64,000 bases of DNA. Source: Parasponia andersonii (taxonomy: Eukaryota; Streptophyta; Magnoliopsida; Rosales; Cannabaceae). Each line of letters starts with the position of its first letter. Position 1 is the stretch's first letter. Both the position numbers and the translations under genes were made by a program. Positions 49,075-60,130 of the stretch are shown here, one piece after another. The stretch is from NCBI GenBank assembly GCA_002914805.1, contig JXTB01000238.1, positions 473,656 to 537,655 on the forward strand, written 5' to 3'. Below the pieces are notes generated by a model, which did no database searches, was not told the origin of the DNA, and worked only from the letters and a program-made list of their open reading frames with translations.

Positions 49075-49275
49075 GAATTACGTCGTTTTCTAAAAAACGA
49101 TATGGTTAAAATCCCAAGTCACATCATTTAAAAGCGACATGATTGCAGGTACTACCATGTTGCTTATATAATAAGCGACGTAATTAGGCCATATACCACA
49201 TCGACTCTATAGAAAGCGATGTAATATATTATTTTATTTAATACCACGCTATTTTCTGCAAAAGTGATGTGTTAT
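49075..49275. repeat. CACTA left subterminal hairpin repeats
   Basis: At least five small imperfect palindromes in about 200 bases, for example tacgtcgttttctaaaaaacgata, tgttgcttatataataagcgacg and catcgactctatagaaagcgatg. Similar modules occur at 49755-49800, 50612-50640 and at the right end, 58444-58560. Confidence 0.7.
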
Positions 49276-49516
49276 GGGGCTTATATTAGCCATGTCATCG
49301 ATCTGTACCTTTAAAAAATAATCCATCACGGTTGTCCATTTAAAACTATTAACCCTACCAAATCATCTCCTAATCCTAATTAGAACAAACTCAAAATTTT
49401 CAATACACTCTTATTCAAACTCTATCTATTTCAAATCTTAGGTACCTTTCTGTCTTCTTTTAATTCTTTTTGATCTTTCAAGCGCAAATTTTTGAGGTTT
49501 CTAGCCATCATCGATA

Positions 49517-49743
49517 ATGTTAGGGCATGAAAATAGAGGTAAGAGAGGAGCCGAGCGATACTGTATGAGTTTGAGCAAGGGATCAAAAAGTCGACAATTC
49601 GACATTTGGCTCGTAGAGATAGAAAGAAGCATATCTGTGGTTTGATCTATAAGGAGACCTGTGGAATGCTCAAGATTTTTTAGGACATCATGACTTATTC
49701 TGGCCAAGCATGCAGAGGGAAAGATAACATCTACTATGTTGCT
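49517..49743 (+). pseudogene. Captured histone H4-like gene fragment inside the CACTA element
   Basis: In one frame from 49579 the plus strand encodes [20 protein letters not shown] followed by TCGMLKIF, then a TAG at 49681 and DIMTYSGQACRGKDN. Aligned to the highly conserved plant histone H4 ([20 protein letters not shown]... GVLKIF... AVTYTEHARRKTV), about 19 of 30 residues agree in the central block. About six residues are missing after LKIF. Upstream, ATG at 49517 and GKRGAERY match the H4 N-terminal tail in a different frame, so there is at least one frameshift. Histone H4 is nearly invariant, so this degree of change means a non-functional copy. It lies between the CACTA ends. Confidence 0.8.
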
Positions 49744-50443
49744 TCCTAGAAAAACAACATAGTACATAGCACATACTACGTCGCTTATGGAAGAGTGACG
49801 TGGTATATATCCCCCCAAATGCTAGTGACGAAGCCATGATTTGTTGTCAGTGGGGGCTTATATTATAGCCAACGTGATTTCATACTTTGAAAATTCTGTA
49901 TAATAACTTTGTTATCAAAGTTATTAAAGATGTCTTTCTCCACATATACAAGTAAATTGTCGTTTATTTATTAATCATTCATTCTATTGCGTAGTCAATT
50001 CTTGACAAAACTCAAAGAAGAAAATATTATTTCTATAGTAATAGTAGCAACTTGTAAAATTAACACTAACGTAGTGAGCTGATAAACTAATGGATACACA
50101 TTTGTTTTTCATGTATCAACTATTTTCTTTGCAAGATCACTATTTTCTTGCTTTCCTCTTTTTTCAATCTTATTCACAGTTTTTATTAGATGGGAGCTAA
50201 ATTTGAGTCTTGAGTTATGAGCTATTTTCTTCTCTTTATGTTATTTGTCTTTTTAAGTTTTAACTATCAGTACAATACTTTGGCACATCACACTTTGACA
50301 TCATGTCCAAACCCATTAGACCTCTTGAACTTTTATATTCAATAATAAATATTGGGCATAATTTTCAAGCCTATCAATCTCTCTTGGACTTTTATATTCA
50401 ACAAGTATTTGAGTAGGCTATCAAGTTTTTTAGTGAGGACTTA

Positions 50444-50482
<39 letters not shown>

Positions 50483-50648
50483 TGGATATATATATGTTCA
50501 AACCTTTGGTGGACGCTTCAGTCCCCACAAGCTTCCATTTGGCTTCGTGCCTGCTAAAAGCGATGTAGTAGGAGCCTAATAACTAATAGTTTGTTAGATA
50601 TTTTGGCCTGTTACATCGCTTTCTATATAAAGGATGTGGTAAGCTAAT

Positions 50649-52218
50649 TGTAAAAACCTGGATTTTGGGACGGTAATTTGGACAATTTATCAATTTTTCG
50701 GATATAATATTGTGGGGATTAAATTGCAAAAATTTCGTGAAGAACAGTCGAGATTTGTCTCATTTTGCGTGCCACTAGTCCGGTGTGGGCCCGGACTCGA
50801 ATTGGACAAGTTATATGTCTAACCTAGCTATTTTGGGTACTAGGAATTCAGCAAAGAGATCTGTTTATGGAATTGAAGCTCCGGTGAGAAGTTGGTTTTT
50901 CGCAAGAGGACGATCAAGGGCTTGGAATTAGTTCCTGACCCTCCGGGCGATCGTCAACGATACCTTGAGGATTCGATAGCATGGTATTGCTATTCGAGCG
51001 AGGTAGGGACTCAGTTACCTCTGTTTTATATCGTTTTTGAACAAAACCTATTTTTTGCAACATATGAGAACAAATGTGATTTTTGGTTTCTCGAATATCT
51101 GTGATGGGAATTAGTTGTATGAGACATATACTGTATTGCTCCGGGAAATTTCTGAATGCAGGTTATTTTGGGTATATTAAAAATAGGGCTGTATGCTGCC
51201 TGTTTTTCTATAAACCCTAGTATGCTGATATTACTGAAAAACTAGAATACGATTATTTTCACACTTAAGTTTTGTATTGCACGTGTCATAGGATCATACA
51301 TGAGCACCGTGTTAGCATCGTGGGTTACAGAGTGGCGCTGCATGCCCCACCGTTGGTGAAAGTCTGTAAACTCGCGGGATTTTGTCACTTCTGATTATCT
51401 CCCCATTTAGCAGGTGTAGGCAATTCGGTTGCCCCTCCAGGTTTGATAGGCGACACATGGGTGTCCCCTCCGGGTATGTGCTTAGGTACCAGGCAGGCTG
51501 TTAGACATACTTAGTGCCATCATCCTGGGTTTCCACAGATGAGAGGATGAAAGCTCATGGGTATGGGTTGATTTGTGTCATGTGCATATGAATTGAATAG
51601 TTTTGATTACACTATTTTATATATATATATATATATGGATTTCTGGTTTGGATTATATATATATATGTATGTTTTGGACTAAACTAACCATGCAGGAATT
51701 CCCCATCACTAAAATATTTTCGATCGAGGTAATTATTTTTCCTACTGGGCATTTTATGCTCACCCCCTACCTTCTTCCTCAGTTAGTGTCTAGTGCGATC
51801 TCGGTGATCGAAAGAAGTAAGAGGTCATCTTGATTGCAGTTCGTCTCTTAGTAATGCTAGAAGTTTATCGTCTTGGTATTTGGATTATTTAAGTTTTGTA
51901 TTACCATTAAACCAAGATTACTGCTTTCTATTTTGTCTGCGAACTTATGTATGCCATTCTGGTATTTGACTTTTGTTGTGAATGGTGGTGATGCTTGGGC
52001 TTTTATGTGACTTCGTGATTTTTAATTATTATTCAGTCTATATTTAATGGTGTATACGAACTGTGGGAGTGGTTCACGGGATGGAATTCCGATTATTTTA
52101 TTTAAATGGACCGTTTTTATAAAAACTAGAACTTTTGACACTTTTCAAATAAATTAAGGAATTTCCCACCTTTGTGAAATTCCCCTTCTACCATTGGCCC
52201 GGTTTTTGGGTCGTGATA
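50649..52218 (+). repeat. 5' LTR of the gypsy element (internally deleted)
   Basis: 1570 bp, tgtaaaaacc to gggtcgtgata. Compared with the 3' LTR it lacks a segment equivalent to 56358-56985, joined here at about 50744-50747. It contains (TA) tracts near 51620-51636 and 51655-51665. Confidence 0.9.
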
Positions 52219-52226
52219 GAAATTTT

Positions 52227-52238
52227 TGTTATCAGAGC
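52227..52238 (+). other. Primer binding site of the gypsy element
   Basis: tgttatcagagc, 11 of 12 bases matching the tRNA-iMet primer site, 8 bases inside the 5' LTR. Confidence 0.8.
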
Positions 52239-52352
52239 TTTGAGTTTAACAGCTCGGACGTATCACCATTAAACTAGATTGAAGTTGTTTTTATGACAAG
52301 CATGCATCATTATCTCACAAACAGTTTGGCATATTGTTTCAGACTTGTAACA

Positions 52353-53290
52353 ATGCCTTCTAGAAGAGTTCCGAGGCACCAGCCGGGTGCCGAACCTCCT
52401 CGTCCAGATTTCACTCATCTGATTGAGGCAATGCAGTAAGCATTCGTCCAAATGAGCAATCCAGACTATCAGCCTCCAGCTCTGAGGGAACGTCAGTTGG
52501 ATCAGGCTGATCATCTCCAACAATTCATGCGTCTCCAGTCAGGGCAGTTTGATGGTAGACCAGAAACTCTCACGGTAATTACTTGGTTGCGTGAGATAGA
52601 GAGGCACTTTCGAGCCCTTAGTACTCCGATTGAGTTTTGGGCTGTGTTTGCCGTTATCCGTTTGATGAGGAGTGCCATTCGTTGGTGGGAGACAGTGGAA
52701 CGGATGCAAGATATTGTGGGTCTGACTTGGGAAGACTTTGAACGGATTTTTAAGGCCCAGTATGCCAATGAGGATCAACAGGATGAAGTACTAAATCGAT
52801 TTAAGACGTTGATTCAAGGTAATAGAACGGTGAATCAGTACCTGATAGAGTTCACTGAGTTGGCAAGTGTTGCTTTAAGACCTGGTACGAGTGAGAAGTA
52901 CCGAGTTGCCAAGTTCAGGAGTCGTCTGAATCGGAACATATTTAACAGGATTGGTACTCAGACCTTTCGTACTCTTCCTGAGATTACAGTGGCTGCCCTG
53001 CAGGCAGAGGCCATCGAAGAAGGATTGGATTCCAAGAGAAACTAGCAGAAAGGTAATGACAGGAAAGCCACCAGAAGGAACCATGGGCAGTGGTCAGCCC
53101 AGGGTACTCCGAACAATGGGAGCTCGAATAGCAGTAGTTCTTCAGGGGGTGGCAGAGGCAGTCCGTATAGAGGATGTTTTGTCTATGGCTAGTTGGGTCA
53201 TCGGGAGAAGGAATGTCCCAACCGTCCGTATAGAGTGTTATGGGAACTTGTTTGCAATGGATGGCGAGGTAAGGATAGACGATCAAGACC
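52353..53290 (+). pseudogene. Gypsy gag and zinc knuckle
   Basis: ATG at 52353 opens a basic, proline-rich N-terminus (MPSRRVPRHQPGAEPPRPDF), broken by TAA at 52437. The main open stretch, from 52452 to a TAG at 53043, is the Retrotrans_gag domain with TVITWLREIERHF, IRWWETV, LTWEDFERIFKAQY, FKTLIQGNRTVNQYLIEFTE and CAG-derived stops after it. The knuckle near 53179-53220 reads CFVYG-stop-LGHREKEC: the second Cys of CCHC is Tyr. Immediately after it, the sequence moves to the run-in of reverse transcriptase without a protease domain. Confidence 0.88.
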
Positions 53291-53298
53291 CATGAATT

Positions 53299-54588
53299 CT
53301 AGTGGTGTGTGAGTATTCGGAGGTATTTCCTGAAGACTTACCGGGGTTACCACCAGATAGGGAGATCTAGTTCTGTATTGAACTAGTTCCTGGAGCTCAG
53401 CCAGTTTCTATTCCAGCCTATCGCATGACACCTGCTAAGACATAAGAATTAAGAGAACAGTTGGACAATTTGCTTTCCAAAGGCTTTATTCGCAGTAGCA
53501 CTTCTCCTTGGGGTGCTTCTATTTTGTTTGCGAAGAAAGCTGATGGTTCGTTGAGACTTTGTGTGGATTACTGGAAGTTGAACTAGTTGACAGTGAAAAA
53601 TAAGTGTCCTTTGCCAAGGATAGATGAGTTGTTTGATCAACTCAGTGGTTCAAGGTTCTTTTCTAAGATTGATTTGAGATCCGGTTATCATCAGTTGAAG
53701 ATAAGAGAGGATGATATACCTAAGACAGCATTCAGAACTCGATATGGTCACTTTGAGTTTCTGGTGATGCCATTTGGTTTGATGAATGCTCCCGCAGCAT
53801 TTATGGATCTCATGAATCAGAATTTTAGGCTGTTTTTGGATCGTTTTGTGGTTGTGTTCATCGATGACATTCTGGGGTATTCCAAGACTCGAGAAGAGCA
53901 TACCGAACATCTGGGGATAGTACTCAAGACCCTAAGAGATCATCAGTTGTATGCCAAGAAATCGAAGTGTGACTTTTGGATGTTAGAAGTGAATTTCTTG
54001 GGCCATGTGATTTCTCACGGGGGTATTTCAGTCGATCCCGCTAAGATCGAAGCTGTCTTGGAGTGGGAAAAAACGAGAAATGTGACGGAGGTACGTAGTT
54101 TCCTTAGATTGGTAGGCTATTACCGTCGTTTTGTGCAAGATTTCTCGAGAATCGCTTTGCCTTTGATGAAGTTGATTAGGAAGGATGTTAAGTTTGTTTA
54201 GGATCACGAAAGTGAATAAGCTTTTGTCAGGTTGAAGCAGAGTTTAACCACCACACCTATTCTTACTGTTCCGGACGGTAACGAACCTTATGTGGTGTAT
54301 ACCGATGCTTCGAAGACGGGTTTGGGATGTGTCTTAATGCAGAATGGTCGAGTTGTGGCTTATGCTTCTCGTCAGTTGAAGCCACATGAGAGGAACTATC
54401 CCACCCATGATCTGGAGCTTGCAACAGTGATCTTTGCTTTGAAGATTTGGCGATGTTACTTGTATGGTGTGAAGTTCAACATATTCTCCGATCATAAGAG
54501 TTTGAAGTATCTCTTTACTCAGAAGGATCTGAACATGAGACAACAAAGATGGGTTAAGTATATGGAGGATTATGACTTCAACCTATAG
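53299..54588 (+). pseudogene. Gypsy reverse transcriptase and RNase H
   Basis: It begins with FPEDLPGLPPDREI (near 53323), the usual lead-in of gypsy RT. RT proper follows: [35 protein letters not shown] and the catalytic VVVFIDDIL box (53848-53874, FIDD intact), thumb [20 protein letters not shown]. RNase [34 protein letters not shown] and [13 protein letters not shown]. Active-site Asp and Glu residues are present. In-frame stops occur at about 53368, 53443, 53572, 54199, 54217 and 54586. Confidence 0.93.
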
Positions 54589-55553
54589 TATCATCCTGGT
54601 AAAACTAATGTTGTAGCTGATGCATTGAGTAGGAAGCCTCATGGTGTACTAGCTGCACTGGTGTTTGAAGACTGGAAGAACTCAGTTGCGATTGGTGATT
54701 ACAACTTGTAGTACTTCGAGAATGAAGGGGTTGCTTGCCTAAGCAACATTGTGATTTCACCATCTCTTTTCCAGACTGTCCAGCGGAGTCAGTGGCAAGA
54801 TAGGGAGTTGAGGACAATCTGGAACCGGCTTCAGAATGGTGAGCAGTTAGATTGTTGGAGCACTAATAGAGAAGGATTTTTGCTTTTCAGTGGGAAGTTG
54901 GCTGTAGCTGATGACCCCAATCTTCGAGAAACCATTCTAACTGAGGCTCACAAATCAAAGTTCGCAGTATATCCGAGTAGTACCAAGATGTACCGGGACT
55001 TGAAGCGACAGTATTGGTGGAAAGGGATGAAGAAGGATGTAGCTACTTTTGTGACTAAGTGTTTGACTTATCAGCGAGTAAAGGCTAAACACCAGAGGCC
55101 AACTGGATTACTTCAGCCGTTGCTAATTCTGAAATGGAAGTGGGACAAGATCACGATGGACTTCGTGACCCATTTGCCGAAGACCTTGAGGAAGAATGAC
55201 GCAGTTTGGGTGGTAGTCAATCGGTTGACGAAGAGTGTTCACTTTATACCGATCCGAATGGACTACTCTCTTACTAAGCTCTGTAGACTGTATGTGGAGA
55301 ACATCATACGCTTGCATGGTGGCCTTCAAGCATAGTCTTTGACAGAGATCCAAAGTTCACTTCTAAGTTTTGAAGAGCCTTGCAGAAAGAGTTGGATATC
55401 AGTACAACTCACCATCCTGAGTCAGATGGTCAATCTAAAAGGACCATTCAGATTCTTGAGGACATACTATATTGTTGCATACTGGACTTTGGTGGGAACT
55501 AGGATGATCATCTTCCTTTAGTAGAATTTGCTTATAATAACAGTTACCAAACC
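54589..55553 (+). pseudogene. Gypsy integrase, N-terminal zinc finger and core
   Basis: The HHCC finger region (HKSKFAVYPSSTKMYRDLKR to CLTYQRVK, about 54951-55085) has lost its second His (Tyr) and last Cys (Tyr). The core begins WDKITMDFVTHLPKT with the first Asp. About 55325 a one-base loss changes frame; the second Asp region (DRDPKFTSKF) and HHPESDGQSKRTIQILED continue in the new frame to 55553 with stops at about 55370 and 55499. These two codons sit where Trp is usual. Confidence 0.9.
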
Positions 55554-56204
55554 AGTTTGGGTATGGCTTTATATGAAGTGTTGTATGGAAGGCCATGTAG
55601 ATCGCCTTTGTGCTGGGCGGAAACCGAAGAGCATGTTACTCTTGGACCTGAGTTGATTGAAGAGACTACTGAGAAGATCAAGGGTATCCAAGAGAGACTC
55701 AAAGAGATTCAAAGTCGTCAGAAGAGTTATGCTGACCCGAAGAGGAGTGAAGTAGAGTTCGATACTGGTGATTCCGTATTCTTAAAACTGACTCCAAGGC
55801 GAGGTGTGACAAGATTTGGAGTTAAGGGTAAGCTTACTCCAAGGTATATTGGTCCCTTTGTGATCACTGAGAGAATTGGACCAGTGGCGTATCGCTTGAA
55901 CCTGCTTGCACAGTTGGGTCACGTGCATAATGTGTTTCATGTGTCGATGTTGAAGAAGTACACGCCAGACCCATCTTATGTTGTTTAGTATATGCATGTA
56001 CTGATCCAAGAAGATATCTCTTATGAAGAGCAGCCTGTTCGTTTGTTGGCTAAAGAATTGAATGTGCTTCGCAACAGAGAGATTCCACTTGTCAAGGTGC
56101 TTTGGGAACATCACAAGGAAGACGAGGCTACTTGGAAACTCAAGATGGAGATGTACGAGAAGTACTCTCATTTGTTTGACTTTCAGTCAGAAGTTGTATT
56201 GTGA
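55554..56204 (+). pseudogene. Gypsy integrase C-terminus and chromodomain
   Basis: SPLCWAE, KLTPRRGVTRFGVKGKLTPR, YIGPFVITERIGPVAYRLNL and HNVFHVSMLKKYTPDPSYVV form the integrase C-terminal (GPY/F) module. After a TAG at 55987, EQPVRLLAKELNVLRNREIP, LVKVLWEHHKEDEATWK and YSHLF make a chromodomain-like tail, the mark of chromoviruses, thought to steer integration to particular chromatin. Confidence 0.88.
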
Positions 56205-56250
56205 TGTAAACCTTGACTTATACTTTGAATTTCGGGATGAAATTCTTGTA

Positions 56251-56261
56251 AGGAGGGAGAA
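56251..56261 (+). other. Polypurine tract of the gypsy element
   Basis: aggagggagaa directly before the 3' LTR. Confidence 0.85.
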
Positions 56262-58438
56262 TGTAAAAACCCGGATTTTGGGAGGGTAATTTAGACAATT
56301 TACCAATTTTCCAGATATAATATTGTGGGGATTAAATTGCAAAAGTTTTGTGAAGAATGACTAAATTGCAATTTTTTGGGGGACTAGATTGATAGAGATT
56401 TGAAATTTAGGGACTTATGTGTAATTTTTGAAAAATTGCACAGCCTTATAAGACAGGGCCACGTGCCCTATCCTTTTCTTTTCTCTCTCTCTCTTCTCTC
56501 TTCTCCCCTGATTTCTCTCTCTCTCTCTCAGACTTCTCTCTGCCGCCGATGCCAAACCGCCGCAGCTCGCCTCTCGGGCATCGTCCGACCACCAGATCAC
56601 GGGCGGAGCTCCCCCAGGCCACCACGAACCAGTGTCTGCCAGTTGCAGGGCCGCTAGAGGTGCTGCTGTCGCCAGAGAAGAGAAAGAGTTCGTTTCGGAT
56701 TTTTGGCCACCGGCGAAGATTCCGGCAACCATTCGACCTCCAACCGGTCCCGTTGGATTCGTCTCGTCTCAAGGATCATCAAGGTATATATATCTCAACC
56801 CCATTTTGCCTGGATTGAAAATTGTCATTTTTGGATATTTTGAGCTTAAGTTTGAATTTTGATCCGACCGTTGGATTGAGTTTTTATTGTCATTTTTGGA
56901 ATGTACTCGGAAAATGGAGAAATTTGATATATATATATATATATTGCCTATGTTTGATGATCGGCACTGTAATCGAGATCGGATGGTCGAGATTTGTCTC
57001 GTTTTGTGTGCCGCCGGCCTGGACCTGAATTGGACAAGTTATATGTCTAACCTAGCTATTTTGGGTGCTAGGAATTCAGCGAAGAGGTCCGTTTATGAAA
57101 TTGAAGCTCCGGTGAGAAGTTGGTTTTTCGCAAGAGGACGATCGAGGGCTTAGAATTGGTTTCCGATCCTCCGGGTGATCGTCAACGACACCTTGAGGAT
57201 TCGATAGTGTGGTATTGCTATTCGAGCGATGTAGGGACTCAATTACCTCTGTTTTATATCATTTTTGAATAAAACTTATTTTCTGCAACATATGAAAACA
57301 AATGTGATTTTTGGTTTCTCGAATATCTGTGATAGGAATTGGTTGTATGATATATATACTGTATTACTTTGGGAATTTTCTGAATGCAGGTTATTTTGGG
57401 TATATTAAAAATAGGGCCGTATGCTGTCCGTTTTTCTATAAAAACCTAGTACGCTGATATTACTGAAAAACTAGAGCACGATTATTTTCACACTTAAGTT
57501 TTGTATTGCACGTGTCATAGAATCATACATGAGCACCGTGTTAGCATCGTAGGTTACAGTATGGCGCTGCATGCCCCACCGTCAGTGAAAATCCATAAAC
57601 TTGCACGGAGTTTTGTTACTTCTGATTACCTCCCCATTTGGCAGGTGTAGGCAATTCGGTTGCCCCTTTAGTTTTGATAGGCGACACACGGGTGTCCCTT
57701 CCGGGTATGAGCTTAGGTATCAGGCAGGCATACTTAGTGCCATCATCCTGGGTTTCCACAGATGAGAGGATGAGAGCTCATGAGTATGGGTTGATTTGTG
57801 TCTTATGCATATGAATTGAATGGTTTTGATTACACTGCTTTTTATATATATATGGATTTTCAGTTTGGATTATATATATATATATGTATGTTTTGGACTA
57901 AACTAACCATGCAAGAATTCTCCATCACTAAAATGTTTTCAATCAAGGTAATTATTTTTCCTACTGGGCATTTTATGCTCATCCCCTTACCTTCTTCCTC
58001 AGGTGATATCCAGTGCGATCTCGGTGATCAAGAGGAGTAAGAGATCATCTTGATTGCAGTTTGTCTTTTGGTAATGCTAAAAGTTTGTCGTCTTAGTGTT
58101 TGGATTGTTTGGGTTTTGTATTAGCATTGAATCAAGATTACTGTTTTCTATTTTGTCTGCGAACTTACGTATACCATTTTGGTATTTGACTTTTGTTGTG
58201 GATGATGGTGATGCTTGGGCTTTTATGTGACTTCGTGATTTTTAATTATTATTCAGTCTATGTTTAATGGTGTATACGAACTGTGGGTGTGGTTCACTGG
58301 ATGGAATTCCGATTATTTTATTTAAATAGACCGTTTTTATAAAAACTTGAACTTTTGACACTTTTCAAATAAATCAAGGAATTTCCCACCTTTGTGAAAT
58401 TCCTCTTCTGCCACTAGCCTGGCTTTTGGGTCGTGACA
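56262..58438 (+). repeat. 3' LTR of the gypsy element
   Basis: 2177 bp, tgtaaaaaccc to gggtcgtgaca. It is the full-length form: it retains a TATA-like cttataaga at 56454-56462 and a following CT-rich stretch (56463-56540) that the 5' LTR has lost. An open frame at 56549-56818 falls in this leader-like part; it is Arg/Pro-rich without a known domain. Confidence 0.9.
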
Positions 58439-59172
58439 CCAATATTCTCTATCGCTTTTAAAGTAATGTAATATGATGTGGGCCTACTGTGTCACTTATG
58501 GAGTGATGTGATTTCTCTACTATGTCACTCTATAAATGACGTAGAAAGCGGTTTTTTGTAATAGTGAATACTGAAAAGATGGTCACAACGAGCTAACTGC
58601 TGAGACGTAGAGCTCTGTCAAAGCACACCAACAGTAATTTGTATAAATCTCCTTCTCATGGGTCGATTTCGCCAAAATCTTATTGTGCAAATTTCTTCTA
58701 AAGATTTTTATCAATTTTTTATAATTGTCTGCTTTGTAATCAAAAATCCATTTATGTGTATTATCCTATTCTTTTATTATAAAGGTATTTTCCATCGTAT
58801 AGAAAAAAAAAAGGACAAATCGGGGAACAAAAAGTCTTCAGTGCTGAAACATGCACACATACAAATATATTTATATATATAGATACTTATATATATATAT
58901 ATTTATATATGTATAGCTCATCAAACTAGCGACCTTAGAGTGCATTATATATATTTATTGAATGTTGACTTTTGCAATACAAACATGAATGTGCCCCAAG
59001 ATTTTTATGCTTCTTTTGGGTGGAAAAATATTACAAAGATCACATGGAACAAAAGAAAGAAAACACGAGAACACATTATTAAAGTAGCTAATTTTTTCGC
59101 AAATATATAATAATAAAGGCGCTGTACAGTTGTACCTTTAAGAAAGTTAGTTATACATATGCCAAGAAGTAG

Positions 59173-59208
<36 letters not shown>

Positions 59209-59515
59209 TATATGAGTGTTAATCTTTGTAATAAACCGCGCTTTTAAATGTGGAGATCAAGTATTGACAAGAACATGTATAAGAGCAAAATGAGCAACTT
59301 TATATGCATTATATATATTAGCAACACGAATATGGTTCATGATCATTATTTATGAAACTTGAGAGTTTCATATGTATAAAAGTATACATATGTATATTAT
59401 AATGTGAAAAGAAACCCCAATTTTCTTTTGCAAAATCTCGTACATAATCCATCTTTAAATTTATTTTAGTATATTTTACTATTTTTCTAAAGATTTGAAT
59501 AGTCCACTACAAACT

Positions 59516-59552
<37 letters not shown>

Positions 59553-59898
59553 TAGATGCCATTCATTTTTAGTTTTGTCAAACAAGTTGTGGGATCAGAT
59601 GTAATTACGGAAATGGTTGGCTGTACGTTTAGGTCACTTCTTAAATCTATTGCGGTCGGCTTGATTGGGAATAAATTATTGGAAAAAATTACACTATAGC
59701 CATGATTTATGTCAAAATTACAATGGACAATTCACAAGGCTGAAAAAAAAAATCCAACAAATAAATCAACGAAAGTTTCATCAGTCAGTTACGTTATTCT
59801 TATAAACAATTTAATTGCTAATATATATAATAGAATCAGTTCATCACACTAAATGAAAACTTAATGGTGAAAAAGAAAATTTTGTCAACTTGAGTAAT

Positions 59899-60130
59899 GG
59901 AATTGAGTGTTTGTGTAGTTTTTATCTTTTGAAATGAATAATAATGCCTAGCAAAAGGGAAGAGACACTAATAAAAGAATCAATCATCCCACTATATTGG
60001 CACCATGAGACCGTCGTCAACTAATCATGATAGCGTGTGGAATTGAGCTTTTGTGTAATTTTCATTTTTTCAAATGAATAATGCCTTCCAAAAAAGAAGA
60101 GACACCGATAAAAGTATCAATCACATCCTA
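59899..60130. repeat. Tandem duplication, period about 140 bp
   Basis: ggaattgagtgtttgtgtag at 59899 recurs as ggaattgagcttttgtgtaa at 60039. Both copies carry gaaatgaataat or caaatgaataat, aagagacac and ataaaag-atcaatca. Confidence 0.75.

Larger units (their letters stand above)
50649..58438 (+). mobile_element. Ty3/gypsy chromovirus-type element (Tekay-like), plus strand
   Basis: Structure: 5' LTR 50649-52218, tRNA-iMet primer site 52227-52238, gag, zinc knuckle, RT, RNase H, integrase, C-terminal chromodomain, purine tract 56251-56261, 3' LTR 56262-58438. Flanks ctaat (50644-50648) and ccaat (58439-58443) form a 5-bp duplication with one mismatch. The pol order RT-RH-IN and the chromodomain place it in the chromoviruses; the Tekay/Del assignment is by resemblance. 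It sits inside the CACTA element. It is inactive: protease missing, many stops, one frameshift, 5' LTR shortened. Confidence 0.92.
49042..58566. mobile_element. Non-autonomous CACTA element, split by a gypsy element
   Basis: The left end is cactgctaaaaaaaggg; the right end, reversed, is cactattacaaaaaaccgc. Both are CACTA-type termini. The 3-bp flanks are aat at 49039-49041 and aat at 58567-58569, the duplication length of this superfamily. Removing the gypsy insertion (50649-58438) leaves about 1.7 kb. Repeated modules near both ends carry (g)cgacgt or acatcgc half-sites around short TA-rich centres, as in the subterminal repeats bound by CACTA transposases. No transposase gene is present. 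It carries a histone H4-like fragment at 49517-49743. Confidence 0.85.

Noticed and set aside
50892-51104. Short plus-strand frame, with an antisense-oriented relative at 63597-63857
   Set aside because: Both are in gypsy LTRs of the same family; the peptide similarity follows from the shared DNA.
56549-56862. Arg/Pro-rich frames in the 3' LTR
   Set aside because: They sit in the leader-like part of an LTR, overlap in three frames, and are absent from the 5' LTR. No known domain.
50649-58438. Endogenous pararetrovirus instead of retrotransposon
   Set aside because: LTRs, an integrase, a chromodomain, a primer site and a 5-bp target duplication are present, and no movement or coat protein is seen. 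It is a Ty3/gypsy element.
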